Program-made: the position numbers and the translations under genes
Assembly (NCBI GenBank): GCA_902799355.1
Contig: CADCAG010000001.1
Location: 1-64,000, forward strand
Direction: 5' to 3'
DNA: 64,000 nucleotides
Source of the DNA: an uncultured Bacteroidales bacterium
GTDB lineage: Bacteria; Bacteroidota; Bacteroidia; Bacteroidales; Bacteroidaceae
Shown: one piece after another, positions 31,540 to 40,297 of the stretch
Layout of the letters: every line of letters begins with the position of its first letter
Numbering within the stretch: the stretch's first letter is position 1
The notes under the pieces: generated by a model
Seen by the model: the letters and a program-made list of their open reading frames with translations, nothing else
What the model was told of the DNA's origin: nothing
Database searches by the model: none

Positions 31540-33372
31540 ATGACTCCATATCTTGACGTACAACACTTGACAAAGTCGTTCGGTGCCCTGCAGCTGTTCA
31601 GCGACATCAGCTTCTCCATTGGCGAAGGCCAGAAGGTGGGACTGATAGCCAAGAACGGTACGGGTAAGTCGACGCTGCTGTCGATACTCTCTGGCAAAGA
31701 GGGCTACGACAGCGGTAGCATCGTGTTTCGCAACGACCTGAAGGTGGGTATGCTGGAGCAGTCGCCCAAGTTCGACCCTGAGGAGTCGGTGCTGGATGCC
31801 TGTTTCAACCACCAGGGCGACCCTGAAAAGGTGCTGAAAGCCAAACAGGTGCTGACACAGTTGAAAATCAGAAATTTGGAGCAGCCCATGGGACAGCTCA
31901 GCGGTGGACAGCAGAAGCGTGTGGCGCTGGCTAACGTGCTGTTGACAGAGCCCGACCTGCTGATACTTGACGAGCCCACGAACCACCTGGACCTGGAGAT
32001 GATAGAATGGCTGGAGGGCTTTCTGTCAAGAGGCAACAAAACGTTGCTGATGGTGACCCACGACCGCTACTTCCTGGACCGCGTGTGTAGCGTCATCCTG
32101 GAGCTGGATGACAAGACCATCTATACCTATCGTGGCAACTATGCCTACTATTTGGAGAAGCGCCAGGAGCGCATCGACAACCGCAGGGCAGAGGTGGCAC
32201 GTGCCAACAACCTGTATCGTACCGAACTGGAATGGATGCGCCGCATGCCACAGGCCCGTGGCCATAAGGCCCGTTACCGCGAGGAGGCTTTCTATGAGTT
32301 GGAGAAAGTGGCCAAGCAACGCCTAGAAGAGCGCCAGCTGAGGCTGAAGGCCTCGAATGTATATATTGGTAGCAAAATCTTTGAGTGCCAGTATATCTCG
32401 AAGGCGTATCCAATAAACAATAACCAAGATGCAATAACCGATAACCAAATCGTTATCCTCAAGGACTTCTACTACAACTTCTCGCGCTTTGAGAAGATGG
32501 GTATCGTTGGCAACAATGGTACGGGAAAGTCGACGTTTATCAAGATGTTGCTGGGACTGGAACCCGTTGACGATGGACGCATCGTGATTGGCGAGACGGT
32601 GAGGTTCGGCTACTTCTCGCAGGAAGGTCTGCAGTTTAACGAGCAAGATAAGGTCATCGATGTGATAACCGCCATCGCCGACTATGTGGACCTGGGCAGT
32701 GGACGTAAGATGTCTGCCTCGCAGCTGTTGCAGTATTTCCTGTTTACGCCAGAGCAACAATATAATTATGTATATAAGCTCAGCGGTGGTGAGCGCCGGA
32801 AGCTGTACCTGTGTACGGTGCTGATGCAGAACCCTAACTTCCTAGTGCTCGATGAGCCCACCAACGACCTCGACATCGTGACGCTGCAGATTCTGGAGGA
32901 ATACCTGCAGGACTTCCCTGGCTGCGTCATCGTCGTCTCGCACGACCGCTACTTCATGGACAAGGTCGTTGACCACCTGCTGGTGTTCAAGGGTCAGGGC
33001 GAAATCAAGGACTTCCCAGGAAACTATACGCAGTATAGGGAGTGGGAGAAGGCGCAGCCTATGCCCCCTAAGTTAGGGGGCGACAGGGGTCTGAGCAAAC
33101 AGAAAAACAGCACTTCTTCAGACCCCCAACCCCCTAACTTAGGGGGCTTACTGAAGCGCAAGCTCACCTACAAGGAGAAGCGCGAACTAGAGCAGTTGGA
33201 GAAAGACATCGAGGCCCTGGAGGCTGAGAAGAAACAGATAGAAGAAGCACTCTGCGGAGGTACCACCTCGGTAGACGAGATAACGAAGCTGAGCAAGCGA
33301 CTGCCCGTCTTGAACGACGAGTTGGACGAGAAGTCGATGAGGTGGCTGGAACTTTCTGAGTTGGGGAGTTAA
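31540..33372 (+). CDS. ABC-F family ATPase, Uup-like
   Basis: 610 aa with two ABC cassettes and no membrane segments. First: [36 protein letters not shown]. Second: [35 protein letters not shown]. The C-terminal coiled coil ([24 protein letters not shown]) resembles Uup. ABC-F proteins act on ribosomes. Two stretches look like inserted repeat DNA that stayed in frame: [18 protein letters not shown] (32410-32453) before the second cassette, and a P/G/S-rich segment (33063-33147) before the coiled coil made of a palindromic repeat. Confidence 0.92.
   Translation: MTPYLDVQHLTKSFGALQLFSDISFSIGEGQKVGLIAKNGTGKSTLLSILSGKEGYDSGSIVFRNDLKVGMLEQSPKFDPEESVLDACFNHQGDPEKVLKAKQVLTQLKIRNLEQPMGQLSGGQQKRVALANVLLTEPDLLILDEPTNHLDLEMIEWLEGFLSRGNKTLLMVTHDRYFLDRVCSVILELDDKTIYTYRGNYAYYLEKRQERIDNRRAEVARANNLYRTELEWMRRMPQARGHKARYREEAFYELEKVAKQRLEERQLRLKASNVYIGSKIFECQYISKAYPINNNQDAITDNQIVILKDFYYNFSRFEKMGIVGNNGTGKSTFIKMLLGLEPVDDGRIVIGETVRFGYFSQEGLQFNEQDKVIDVITAIADYVDLGSGRKMSASQLLQYFLFTPEQQYNYVYKLSGGERRKLYLCTVLMQNPNFLVLDEPTNDLDIVTLQILEEYLQDFPGCVIVVSHDRYFMDKVVDHLLVFKGQGEIKDFPGNYTQYREWEKAQPMPPKLGGDRGLSKQKNSTSSDPQPPNLGGLLKRKLTYKEKRELEQLEKDIEALEAEKKQIEEALCGGTTSVDEITKLSKRLPVLNDELDEKSMRWLELSELGS
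32410..32453 (+). repeat. AT-rich simple repeat inserted in the ABC-F gene
   Basis: CCAATAAACAATAACC and CAATAACCGATAACC units, like the intergenic AACC tracts elsewhere in the window, encoding residues rich in N, D and Q in a position where homologues run directly into [14 protein letters not shown]. Confidence 0.65.
33063..33147. repeat. Palindromic repeat inserted in the ABC-F gene
   Basis: GCCCCCTAAGTTAGGGGGC (33063-33081) is a perfect 19-bp palindrome; an inverted, nearly identical element is at 33129-33147, and AGGGGTCTGA / TCAGACCCCC form an inner inverted pair. Read in frame as [11 protein letters not shown]...DPQPPNLGG. Confidence 0.8.
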
Positions 33373-33410
33373 AGGAGTTAAAGGAGTTAAAGGAGTTAAA
33401 GAAGTTAAAG
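33366..33410 (+). repeat. 9-bp tandem tract (GAGTTAAAG x5)
   Basis: Four exact and one near-exact unit span the ABC-F stop codon and end 2 nt before the recR GTG. It fills the intergenic gap. Confidence 0.9.
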
Positions 33411-33412
33411 AA

Positions 33413-34033
33413 GTGACGCAACAACAATATCCATCAGAGCTGCTGGAAAAGGCGGTGCAGGAATTCTCCAAGCTGCCAGGCATCGGACGCAAGACCGCTT
33501 TGCGCCTGGTGCTGAATCTGCTGCGCCGTGAGGCAGACGACGTGCTGCAGTTTACGGAAGCCATCGCCCGCATGCGCCAGGAGGTGAAATACTGTCATAC
33601 CTGTCATAACATCAGCGACAGCGAGGTATGTCCGATATGTAGCGACCTGCGACGCGACGCCTCGACCATCTGTGTCGTGGAGAATATCCAGGACGTGATG
33701 GCGGTGGAGAACACGCAGCAATACCAGGGTTTGTACCATGTGCTGGGAGGTGTCATCTCGCCCATGGATGGCGTAGGGCCCGCTGATCTGGAAATCGACT
33801 CGCTGGTGGAGCGTGTCCGTCAGGGTGGGGTGAAGGAGGTCATTCTGGCGCTGAGCTCTACGATGGAGGGCGACACGACCAACTTCTACATCTTCCGCAA
33901 GCTGGCACCCTTTACGGATGTGAAGCTGACCATCATTGCACGAGGCATCAGCGTGGGCGACGAGTTGGAATATACCGACGAGGTCACGCTGGGACGATCA
34001 ATACTAAACAGAACTCCCTTTGAGGGGAAGTGA
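33413..34033 (+). CDS. recR: Recombination protein RecR
   Basis: 206 aa from GTG at 33413. Helix-hairpin-helix [17 protein letters not shown], four-cysteine zinc finger [16 protein letters not shown] and Toprim residues in [14 protein letters not shown] are intact. RecR loads RecA with RecO/RecF at gaps. It is preceded by a 9-bp repeat tract and followed by a 7-bp repeat tract. Confidence 0.96.
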   Translation: MTQQQYPSELLEKAVQEFSKLPGIGRKTALRLVLNLLRREADDVLQFTEAIARMRQEVKYCHTCHNISDSEVCPICSDLRRDASTICVVENIQDVMAVENTQQYQGLYHVLGGVISPMDGVGPADLEIDSLVERVRQGGVKEVILALSSTMEGDTTNFYIFRKLAPFTDVKLTIIARGISVGDELEYTDEVTLGRSILNRTPFEGK

Positions 34034-34088
34034 AGAGTTAAGAGTTGAGAGTGAAGAGTGAAGAGTTAAGAGTTAAGAGTTAAGAAAT
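34034..34088 (+). repeat. 7-bp tandem tract (GAGTTAA / GAGTGAA)
   Basis: Seven imperfect units between the recR stop and the small membrane protein ATG. Confidence 0.85.
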
Positions 34089-34090
34089 AT

Positions 34091-34330
34091 ATGAACACAG
34101 AAACGATACAATTCTTGTTGACGACGCTGATGGAGCTGGTTACGCTGCTCTGTGCCTATGGCGCCCTGCGTCTATATAAAAAAAGGTGGCAGCCACGTAT
34201 GGCGATGCTCGTAGTACCGCTGTTGATTAATGCCATCTGCTATGCCATTTATCAAACAACACCCTTTTTCTATCTGGGTGTTATCCTGTTATTGTGTATT
34301 CCCTTCGTATGGCCAAGAAAATCAGCATAG
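34091..34330 (+). CDS. Small membrane protein
   Basis: 79 aa with three hydrophobic stretches (about 8-26, 38-52, 58-74: FLLTTLMELVTLLCAYGAL, AMLVVPLLINAICYAIY, FFYLGVILLLCIPFVW). No recognised domain. Overlaps the glycosyltransferase start by 22 nt, so it is probably coexpressed. Confidence 0.7.
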   Translation: MNTETIQFLLTTLMELVTLLCAYGALRLYKKRWQPRMAMLVVPLLINAICYAIYQTTPFFYLGVILLLCIPFVWPRKSA

Positions 34331-35187
34331 TCATCGTCAGCTATAACGTCAGCAAGTTGCTGGACGAATGTCTGCAGAGCGTCAAACGTGCCCTGCAGGG
34401 CATTGATGGCGAGGTGTGGGTTGTTGACAACCGCTCTGTCGACAACACCATCGACATGCTGCGCGAGAAACATCCTGATGTACGACTCATCGCCAATCAG
34501 GAGAATGTAGGCTTTGCACGAGCCAACAACCAAGCCATCCGACAGTCTGACGCTGAATACGTCTTGCTACTCAATCCCGATACGGTGGTCTATGAGAATA
34601 CCCTGCGTGGTGTCCTAGACTTCATGGATCAGCATCCGGAAGCGGGTGGGGCAGGCGTGCGCATGCTTACACGTGAGGGCTTGCGTGCCCCAGAGTCGCG
34701 ACGCTCTATTCCTACGCCGTGGGTGGCCATGCTGAAAATGCTGGGCGCCACACGTCGCTACTATATGAGCCATCTGTCGTGGGACGAGCCTGGACAGATA
34801 GAGGTGATCAGTGGTGCCTTCTGCCTGTTGCGACGCAAGGCCCTCGACCAGGTGGGACTGTTGGACGAAGACTTCTTCATGTATGGCGAGGATATCGACC
34901 TCAGCTACCGTCTGCTCAAAGGCGGTTGGCAGAACTGGTTCCTGCCCTTCGACATCATCCATTATAAGGGCGAGTCGACGCAGAAGTCCAGCTTCCGCTA
35001 TGTGCATACCTTCTATCAGGCCATGCTCATCTTCTTCCGCAAGCACTACGGCCATCTGAGTTTCTTCTTTGCGCTACCCGTCAAGGTGGCTATCTACTCC
35101 CGTGCCACGCTGGCGCTGTTGCAGATGATGCTTGACAACCTGCGCCGCTTCATCAACCCTAATAAGTTCAAGAGAAATAAGTCATGA
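34309..35187 (+). CDS. Family 2 glycosyltransferase
   Basis: 292 aa from ATG at 34309 (MAKKISIVIVSYN), preferred over a GTG 15 nt earlier. GT-A fold: ISIVIVSYNVSKLLDECLQSV, LLLNPDTVVYE (metal-binding NPD), GAGVRMLTREG, EVISGAFCLLRRKALDQVGLLDEDFFMYGEDIDLSYRL with the catalytic ED. Similar to rhamnosyl/polysaccharide transferases. The stop overlaps the GNAT gene by 4 nt. Confidence 0.9.
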   Translation: MAKKISIVIVSYNVSKLLDECLQSVKRALQGIDGEVWVVDNRSVDNTIDMLREKHPDVRLIANQENVGFARANNQAIRQSDAEYVLLLNPDTVVYENTLRGVLDFMDQHPEAGGAGVRMLTREGLRAPESRRSIPTPWVAMLKMLGATRRYYMSHLSWDEPGQIEVISGAFCLLRRKALDQVGLLDEDFFMYGEDIDLSYRLLKGGWQNWFLPFDIIHYKGESTQKSSFRYVHTFYQAMLIFFRKHYGHLSFFFALPVKVAIYSRATLALLQMMLDNLRRFINPNKFKRNKS

Positions 35188-35678
35188 AACTACGTGCCAT
35201 TGAACCCGAAGACCTCGAACTGCTGTATCAGATAGAGAACGACCAACGACTGTGGAAGGTAGGTGCCACAAACGTGCCCTACAGTCGCTATACGCTCCAC
35301 GACTATATCGCCAACAGCAGCGATGACATCTATGTAGACCGTCAGGTCAGGCTGATGGTGGAGAATGACGAGGGTGAAACGGTGGGCATTGTCGACCTAG
35401 TGCAGTTCTCTCCGCAACACCTGCGTGCTGAGGTGGGTATCGTCATCCTCAATGCACATCGTCGCAAGGGATATGCTGCTGCTGCCATCCAGGCTGTGTG
35501 TGACTATGCACAGCGTGTGGTTCATCTGCACCAGCTCTATGCGGTGGTGGAAACGAGCAATGAGAGTGCCGTCGCCTTGTTCGAAAAAGCAGGCTTCTCG
35601 ACAGGAAATACGTTGAAAGAATGGCTTTTTGATGGTCAGAACTACCATGATGCACTGCTGATGCAAAGATTTTTATAA
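35184..35678 (+). CDS. GNAT-family N-acetyltransferase
   Basis: 164 aa. LRAIEPEDLELLYQIENDQRLW at the N terminus and VGIVILNAHRRKGYAAAAIQAVCDYA (acetyl-CoA-binding loop), YAVVETSNESAVALFEKAGF are typical of SpeG/RimJ-type acetyltransferases. The substrate is unknown. Last gene of the recR-membrane protein-GT2-GNAT run. Confidence 0.88.
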   Translation: MKLRAIEPEDLELLYQIENDQRLWKVGATNVPYSRYTLHDYIANSSDDIYVDRQVRLMVENDEGETVGIVDLVQFSPQHLRAEVGIVILNAHRRKGYAAAAIQAVCDYAQRVVHLHQLYAVVETSNESAVALFEKAGFSTGNTLKEWLFDGQNYHDALLMQRFL

Positions 35679-35695
35679 ACTTTTCGCGAAAAAGT

Positions 35696-35726
35696 TTTGT
35701 ATATCCAAAAATTCTTATTACCTTTG
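35696..35726 (+). promoter_or_regulatory. Promoter of the tRNA-Asp pair
   Basis: TTTG (35696-35699), 19-nt spacer, TACCTTTG (35719-35726), 31 nt before the first tRNA. Confidence 0.8.
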
Positions 35727-35756
35727 CACCCGCAAAATGACAAACGATGCAACTCT

Positions 35757-35833
35757 GGTGCGTTAGTTCAGTAGGTTAGAATGCCTGCCTGTCACGCAGG
35801 AGGTCACGAGTTCGAGTCTCGTACGCACCGCCA
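35757..35833 (+). tRNA. tRNA-Asp (GTC), copy 1
   Basis: Acceptor GGTGCGT (35757-35763) with ACGCACC (35823-35829), discriminator G and encoded CCA. Anticodon stem CCTGC/GCAGG around CTGTCAC (anticodon GTC); TTCGAGTC T-loop. Confidence 0.96.
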
Positions 35834-35868
35834 AGAGTGAGTCGGAAAACGTTAAATTGAAAATTATT

Positions 35869-35945
35869 GGTGCGTTAGTTCAGTAGGTTAGAATGCCTGC
35901 CTGTCACGCAGGAGGTCACGAGTTCGAGTCTCGTACGCACCGCCA
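35869..35945 (+). tRNA. tRNA-Asp (GTC), copy 2
   Basis: Identical to copy 1, offset by 112 bp, also with encoded CCA. Confidence 0.96.
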
Positions 35946-35953
35946 AACATTAG

Positions 35954-35988
35954 AAAGCTCATTGGATAACTCCAGTGGGCTTTTATTA
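35954..35988 (+). terminator. Terminator after the tRNA pair
   Basis: 13-bp stem AAAGCTCATTGGA with TCCAGTGGGCTTT (two G-T pairs), loop TAAC, then TTTATT. It lies only about 20 nt before the galE ATG. Confidence 0.85.
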
Positions 35989-36006
35989 CAAAATATCATT
36001 ACAACT

Positions 36007-37047
36007 ATGAAACAAACTATTCTTGTTACTGGTGGTACCGGTTTCATTGGAAGCCACACCACAGTAGAACTGCAGGAAGCAGGCTACAAAGTCGTTATCG
36101 TTGACAATCTCTCTAACTCCAATATCAATGTTCTTGATGGTATTGAGAAGATTACCGGTCAGCGTCCTGCCTTCGAGAAGGTGGACTGTTGCGACATGGA
36201 GGCGCTGGAGGGTGTCTTCCGTAAGTATCCTGACATTGCCGGCATCATCCACTTCGCTGCCTCCAAGGCCGTTGGTGAGAGTGTGGAGAAGCCGCTGATG
36301 TACTATCGTAACAACCTGGTGTCGCTGATTAACCTGTTGGAACTCATGCCGAAGTACGACGTGAAGGGCATCATCTTCTCAAGTTCATGTACCGTTTACG
36401 GTCAGCCCTCTCAGGAGTACCTGCCCGTGACAGAGGATGCCCCTGTCCAGAAGGCTATGTCGCCCTATGGCAATACCAAGCAGATCAACGAGGAGATTAT
36501 CCACGACTATGTTCACTCTGGTGCTCCCATCAAGTCGATTATCCTGCGCTACTTCAACCCCATCGGTGCGCATCCCACAGCACTCATCGGTGAGTTGCCC
36601 AATGGTGTGCCCATGAACCTGATTCCCTTCGTCACACAGACCGCTATGGGAATCCGTCAGCAGCTGAAGATTTTCGGTAACGACTATAACACCCCTGACA
36701 AGACCTGTATCCGCGACTATATCTATGTCGTTGACCTGGCCAAGGCTCACGTGAAGGCTATGGAGCGTGTGCTCGACAAGCCTGAGACAGAGGCTGTGGA
36801 GATTTTCAACATCGGTACTGGTAAGGGACTCTCTACCTTGGAGGTTGTACAGGGCTTCGAGAAGGCTACTGGCGTTAAGGTCAACTGGACCTATGCTCCC
36901 CGTCGCGAGGGCGATATCGAGCAGGTTTGGGGTAATGTCGACAAGGCCAACAAGGTGTTGGGCTGGAAGGCAGAGACACCTACTGAAGAAGTACTGAAGA
37001 GTGCTTGGAAGTGGCAGCAGAAGCTGCGCGAGGACGGCATTCAGTAA
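36007..37047 (+). CDS. galE: UDP-glucose 4-epimerase
   Basis: 346 aa from ATG at 36007 (MKQTILVTGGTGFIGSH); an in-frame extension would enter the second tRNA. NAD-binding TGGTGFIGSH, HFAASKAVGESVEKP, SSSCTVYG with YGNTK (catalytic Tyr-Lys) and RYFNPIGAH are intact. Interconverts UDP-glucose and UDP-galactose. The gene begins directly behind the tRNA terminator, with no separate promoter visible to me. Confidence 0.96.
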   Translation: MKQTILVTGGTGFIGSHTTVELQEAGYKVVIVDNLSNSNINVLDGIEKITGQRPAFEKVDCCDMEALEGVFRKYPDIAGIIHFAASKAVGESVEKPLMYYRNNLVSLINLLELMPKYDVKGIIFSSSCTVYGQPSQEYLPVTEDAPVQKAMSPYGNTKQINEEIIHDYVHSGAPIKSIILRYFNPIGAHPTALIGELPNGVPMNLIPFVTQTAMGIRQQLKIFGNDYNTPDKTCIRDYIYVVDLAKAHVKAMERVLDKPETEAVEIFNIGTGKGLSTLEVVQGFEKATGVKVNWTYAPRREGDIEQVWGNVDKANKVLGWKAETPTEEVLKSAWKWQQKLREDGIQ

Positions 37048-37085
37048 GCGCTTTGTTAGTGAATAGTGAAAAAGTGAATAGTGAA

Positions 37086-37122
37086 ATAAAAAATGCCTGC
37101 TCAAATCGAGCAGGCTTTTTTA
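37086..37122. terminator. Bidirectional terminator between galE and proS
   Basis: GCCTGCTC (37095-37102) with GAGCAGGC (37108-37115), A run before and T run after. Confidence 0.92.
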
Positions 37123-37123
37123 T

Positions 37124-37153
37124 AACCATTAACCATTAACCGTTAACCGATTA
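37124..37153. repeat. AACCATT/AACCGTT tract behind proS
   Basis: Same heptamers as in the rho-rsmG gap, here at the 3' end of proS. A GTGAATA tract (37060-37085) lies on the galE side of the terminator. Confidence 0.75.
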
Positions 37154-38632
37154 ATAGCTGCGGGCAATAATGACGCGAGCCTTAGCAGGCTTACCAGTTA
37201 CCATATCCACACCGGGAGTCTGCTCTACGCCGAAAGGTACGCAGCGGATGGTAGCCTGTGTCTCTTCCTTGATCTTGGCCTCGGTCTCGGCAGTGCCGTC
37301 CCAGTGGCAGAGGAAGAAACCGCCGTCCTTCACTTTCTCCTTGAACTCCTCGTAGTTCTCGCACTCGAAGATGTGAGCATCGCGATAGTCCTTGGCCTTC
37401 TTGAAGATGTTGGCCTGGATGTCGTCGAGCAGCTGCTCAACATACTCAGCGATACCCTCGATGCTGCGGGTTTCCTTCTCGAGTGTATCACGACGCATCA
37501 CCTCGATGGTGCCATTCTCCAGGTCGCGGGCACCCAGTACCAGACGTACGGGAACACCCTTCAGTTCGTAGTCGGCAAACTTGAAGCCTGGACGCTTGTT
37601 GTCGGCATCGTCAAACTTGACACTAATGCCCTTAGCACGCAGCTTCTCGATGATCGGAGTCACCTCCTTGTTCACCTGCTCCATCTGCTCTGGCTTGGTG
37701 GCGATAGGAATAATCACTACCTGGATAGGTGCCAACTTCGGAGGCAGCACCAGACCGTTGTCGTCAGAGTGAGTCATAATAAGTGCTCCAATCAGACGGG
37801 TAGAAACACCCCATGAGGTAGCCCATACATACTCAGGCTTGTTCTCCTTATTAAGATAGGTGACTTCGAAAGCCTTGGCGAAGTTCTGACCCAGGAAGTG
37901 CGAGGTACCGCTCTGCAGAGCCTTACCGTCCTGCATCATAGCCTCGATGGTATAGGTGTCCAGAGCACCGGCAAAGCGCTCGGTCTCACTCTTCACACCC
38001 TGAACAACAGGTACAGCCATCCACTCTTCAGCGAACTTGGCATAGACCTTTAGCATCTTCTGTGCTTCCTCTTCAGCCTCCTCACGGGTTGCATGAGCCG
38101 TATGGCCCTCCTGCCACAGGAACTCTGAGGTGCGGAGGAAAGGACGGGTGCGCATCTCCCAGCGCATCACGTTACACCACTGGTTGCACATCAGGGGCAG
38201 GTCGCGCCAAGAGTGAATCCAGTTCTTATAGGTGTTCCAGATAATCGTCTCAGAGGTAGGACGAACAATGAGCTCCTCTTCCAGCTTAGCAGAAGGGTCA
38301 ACCTCTACACCGCTCTTGTCTTCCTTGGCGCGCAGACGATAGTGCGTCACCACAGCACACTCCTTCGCAAAGCCTTCTACATGCTCGGCCTCGCGGCTCA
38401 GGAATGACTTCGGAATCAACAAGGGGAAGTAGGCGTTCTGAGCGCCAGTCTCCTTAAACATCTTGTCCAGCTGCTGCTGCATCTTCTCCCAGATGGCATA
38501 GCCGTAGGGCTTGATAACCATACAGCCGCGCACAGCGCTCTGCTCAGCCAGGTCTGCCTTGACGACAAGGTCGTTAAACCACTGGCTATAATTATCAGCT
38601 CTTTTTGTTAATTCTTTTAATTCTTTTGCCAT
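37151..38632 (-). CDS. proS: Prolyl-tRNA synthetase (eukaryote/archaea-like type)
   Basis: 493 aa, lacking the bacterial-type editing insert. Class II motifs: [24 protein letters not shown] (motif 2 region), [23 protein letters not shown], and [16 protein letters not shown] (motif 3). Anticodon-binding domain follows ([13 protein letters not shown]) with the C-terminal zinc-like module. Charges tRNA-Pro. Confidence 0.96.
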   Translation of the reverse strand: MAKELKELTKRADNYSQWFNDLVVKADLAEQSAVRGCMVIKPYGYAIWEKMQQQLDKMFKETGAQNAYFPLLIPKSFLSREAEHVEGFAKECAVVTHYRLRAKEDKSGVEVDPSAKLEEELIVRPTSETIIWNTYKNWIHSWRDLPLMCNQWCNVMRWEMRTRPFLRTSEFLWQEGHTAHATREEAEEEAQKMLKVYAKFAEEWMAVPVVQGVKSETERFAGALDTYTIEAMMQDGKALQSGTSHFLGQNFAKAFEVTYLNKENKPEYVWATSWGVSTRLIGALIMTHSDDNGLVLPPKLAPIQVVIIPIATKPEQMEQVNKEVTPIIEKLRAKGISVKFDDADNKRPGFKFADYELKGVPVRLVLGARDLENGTIEVMRRDTLEKETRSIEGIAEYVEQLLDDIQANIFKKAKDYRDAHIFECENYEEFKEKVKDGGFFLCHWDGTAETEAKIKEETQATIRCVPFGVEQTPGVDMVTGKPAKARVIIARSY

Positions 38633-38662
38633 GTTTTATACAATAAATTCAAAAATTTGGTG

Positions 38663-38670
38663 CAAAGGTA
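38663..38670 (-). promoter_or_regulatory. -7 box of proS
   Basis: Minus-strand TACCTTTG, 31 nt before the proS ATG. Confidence 0.65.
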
Positions 38671-38678
38671 CAAAATAA

Positions 38679-38710
38679 TTGAGAATTGACAATTGACAAT
38701 TGAGAATTAT
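38679..38710. repeat. AATTGAC/AATTGAG tract
   Basis: Four imperfect heptamers between the divergent proS and OmpA-lipoprotein promoters. Confidence 0.75.
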
Positions 38711-38714
38711 TTTA

Positions 38715-38722
38715 TAATTTTG
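38715..38722 (+). promoter_or_regulatory. -7 box of the OmpA-family gene
   Basis: TAATTTTG, 40 nt before the ATG. Confidence 0.65.
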
Positions 38723-38761
38723 CAGGCATAATAACATGTTTCACTTAAAAACAAAAACATT

Positions 38762-39427
38762 ATGAAGACAAAAATTCTTTCTTTATTGCTCTGTATGGGC
38801 TTAGTTGTTGCTTGTAACAACACTGGTAAAGGTGCAGCTATTGGTGCTGGTGGTGGTGCAATTCTGGGTGCAATCATTGGTCATGTAGCTGGTAACACAG
38901 CTGTAGGTGCTGCCATCGGTGGTGCTGTAGGTGCTGGTGCCGGTGCTATTATTGGCAACCGTATGGACAAGGCCAAGAAGGCTGCTGAGCAGGTTCAGAA
39001 CGCTCAGGTACAGACCGTACAGGACGCTAATGGCCTGGAGGCTGTCAAGGTGACCTTCGATTCTGGTATCTTGTTTGCTACCGGTAAGGCAAACCTCTCA
39101 CAGAGCGCTAAGAACTCTCTTTCTCAGTTCGCTAAGGTGCTGAACGAGAACAAGGACTGCGATGTGGCTATCATCGGTCACACTGACAGCACTGGTTCTG
39201 ACGCTGTCAACCAGCCTCTGTCTGTTAACCGTGCCAACAGCGTAGACAGCTACCTGAAGTCTTGTGGCGTTAGCGCTTCTCAGATTAAGAGTGTTGAGGG
39301 TCAGGGCTCTTCTAACCCCGTTGCTGACAACTCTACTGAGGCTGGCCGTAAGCAGAACCGTCGCGTAGAGGTTTACATGTACGCTTCTAAGAAGATGATC
39401 GAGGAGGCTCAGGCTCAGGCTAATTGA
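38762..39427 (+). CDS. OmpA-family lipoprotein with glycine-zipper segment
   Basis: 221 aa. Lipobox VVAC (Cys18), then a glycine zipper GAAIGAGGGAILGAIIGHVAG / GAAIGGAVGAGAGAIIGNRMDKAKK, and from about 95 an OmpA C-terminal domain (VKVTFDSGILFATGKANLS, IIGHTDSTGS, NQPLSVNRANSVDSYL, NRRVEVYMYA) that binds peptidoglycan. It tethers the outer membrane to the wall. Codon use is strongly biased to GCT/GGT, suggesting high expression. The next gene, mtgA, is also a wall gene. Confidence 0.93.
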   Translation: MKTKILSLLLCMGLVVACNNTGKGAAIGAGGGAILGAIIGHVAGNTAVGAAIGGAVGAGAGAIIGNRMDKAKKAAEQVQNAQVQTVQDANGLEAVKVTFDSGILFATGKANLSQSAKNSLSQFAKVLNENKDCDVAIIGHTDSTGSDAVNQPLSVNRANSVDSYLKSCGVSASQIKSVEGQGSSNPVADNSTEAGRKQNRRVEVYMYASKKMIEEAQAQAN

Positions 39428-39467
39428 TGTCTGATGTAAGATGTCTGATGTAAGATGTCTGATGTAA
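39426..39467 (+). repeat. 14-bp tandem tract (GATGTCTGATGTAA x3)
   Basis: Three exact units span the OmpA-gene stop and end just before the mtgA start. Confidence 0.92.
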
Positions 39468-39477
39468 GATGTAAAAA

Positions 39478-40179
39478 GTGACGAAAATTCTCGATTTCAT
39501 CAAGAAAACAATTAAATGGATAGTGGTGGCGTTCTTCGCCTCCACTATTCTTTCTGTTGTCGCATTGCGGTGGGTGCCCGTCTATTTCACTCCGCTCATG
39601 TTCATCCGCATGGCACAGCAGAAGGCTAACCATCAGGAGTTGACACTCCACCATCATTGGGTACCACTCGAAGATATTGCGCCCTCATTGCCTACTGCGG
39701 TAATGGCCTCTGAGGATGCCCATTTCCTAGAGCATCACGGCTTTGACTTCAAAGCTATCGAACAGGCGGCCATGCGTAATATCAAGCATCCAGACAAGCG
39801 CAAGCATGGCGCATCCACTATCTCGCAGCAGACGGCCAAGAATGTTTTCCTGTGGCCTGGACGCTCATGGATTCGTAAGGGTTTCGAGGTTTATTTTACC
39901 GTACTCATCGAGCTGGTATGGAGCAAGGAACGCATCATGGAGGTCTATCTGAACAGCATTGAGATGGGCGATGGCATCTATGGCGCTGATGCTGTGGCAC
40001 AATGGCATTTCGGTACTACGGCCAAGGAACTCACCAAGCGCCAGTGTGCGCTGATTGCTGTCTCGCTGCCTAATCCGCGTCGTTTCAATTCGGGCAATCC
40101 CAGCGGTTATATGCTGAAACGACAGCGCCGCATTCTTCACGAGATGAAATTCGTGACACCTTTAACCACTAACCTTTAA
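39478..40179 (+). CDS. mtgA: Monofunctional peptidoglycan glycosyltransferase
   Basis: 233 aa from GTG at 39478. One N-terminal transmembrane helix ([19 protein letters not shown]) and a GT51 domain: [15 protein letters not shown] with catalytic Glu79, [43 protein letters not shown]. No transpeptidase domain. Polymerises lipid II at the inner membrane. The final residues TPLTTNL are encoded by an AACC repeat tract that continues downstream. Confidence 0.95.
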   Translation: MTKILDFIKKTIKWIVVAFFASTILSVVALRWVPVYFTPLMFIRMAQQKANHQELTLHHHWVPLEDIAPSLPTAVMASEDAHFLEHHGFDFKAIEQAAMRNIKHPDKRKHGASTISQQTAKNVFLWPGRSWIRKGFEVYFTVLIELVWSKERIMEVYLNSIEMGDGIYGADAVAQWHFGTTAKELTKRQCALIAVSLPNPRRFNSGNPSGYMLKRQRRILHEMKFVTPLTTNL

Positions 40180-40215
40180 CCCTTAACCTTTAATCTTTAA
40201 TCTTTAACCGTTAAA
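40163..40215 (+). repeat. TTTAACC/TTTAATC tract behind mtgA
   Basis: Seven imperfect heptamers including the mtgA stop codon. Confidence 0.8.
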
Positions 40216-40270
40216 ATCATTATTTTTAGGTATTTCTACAGAAACATTCGTTCATGTGGAAAAACTTTGC

Positions 40271-40278
40271 TACCTTTG
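40271..40278 (+). promoter_or_regulatory. -7 box of feoAB
   Basis: TACCTTTG with TTCG 20 nt upstream (40247-40250); ATG 20 nt downstream. Confidence 0.7.
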
Positions 40279-40297
40279 CAGTCAAATAGCAAAAGGT

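Noticed and set aside
35893..36006. N-terminal extension of galE into the second tRNA
   Set aside because: The extension would translate tRNA sequence; the family N terminus begins at 36007.
40256..40297. 14-codon upstream extension of feoB from GTG
   Set aside because: It would begin upstream of the -7 box, so these codons would not be in the mRNA.
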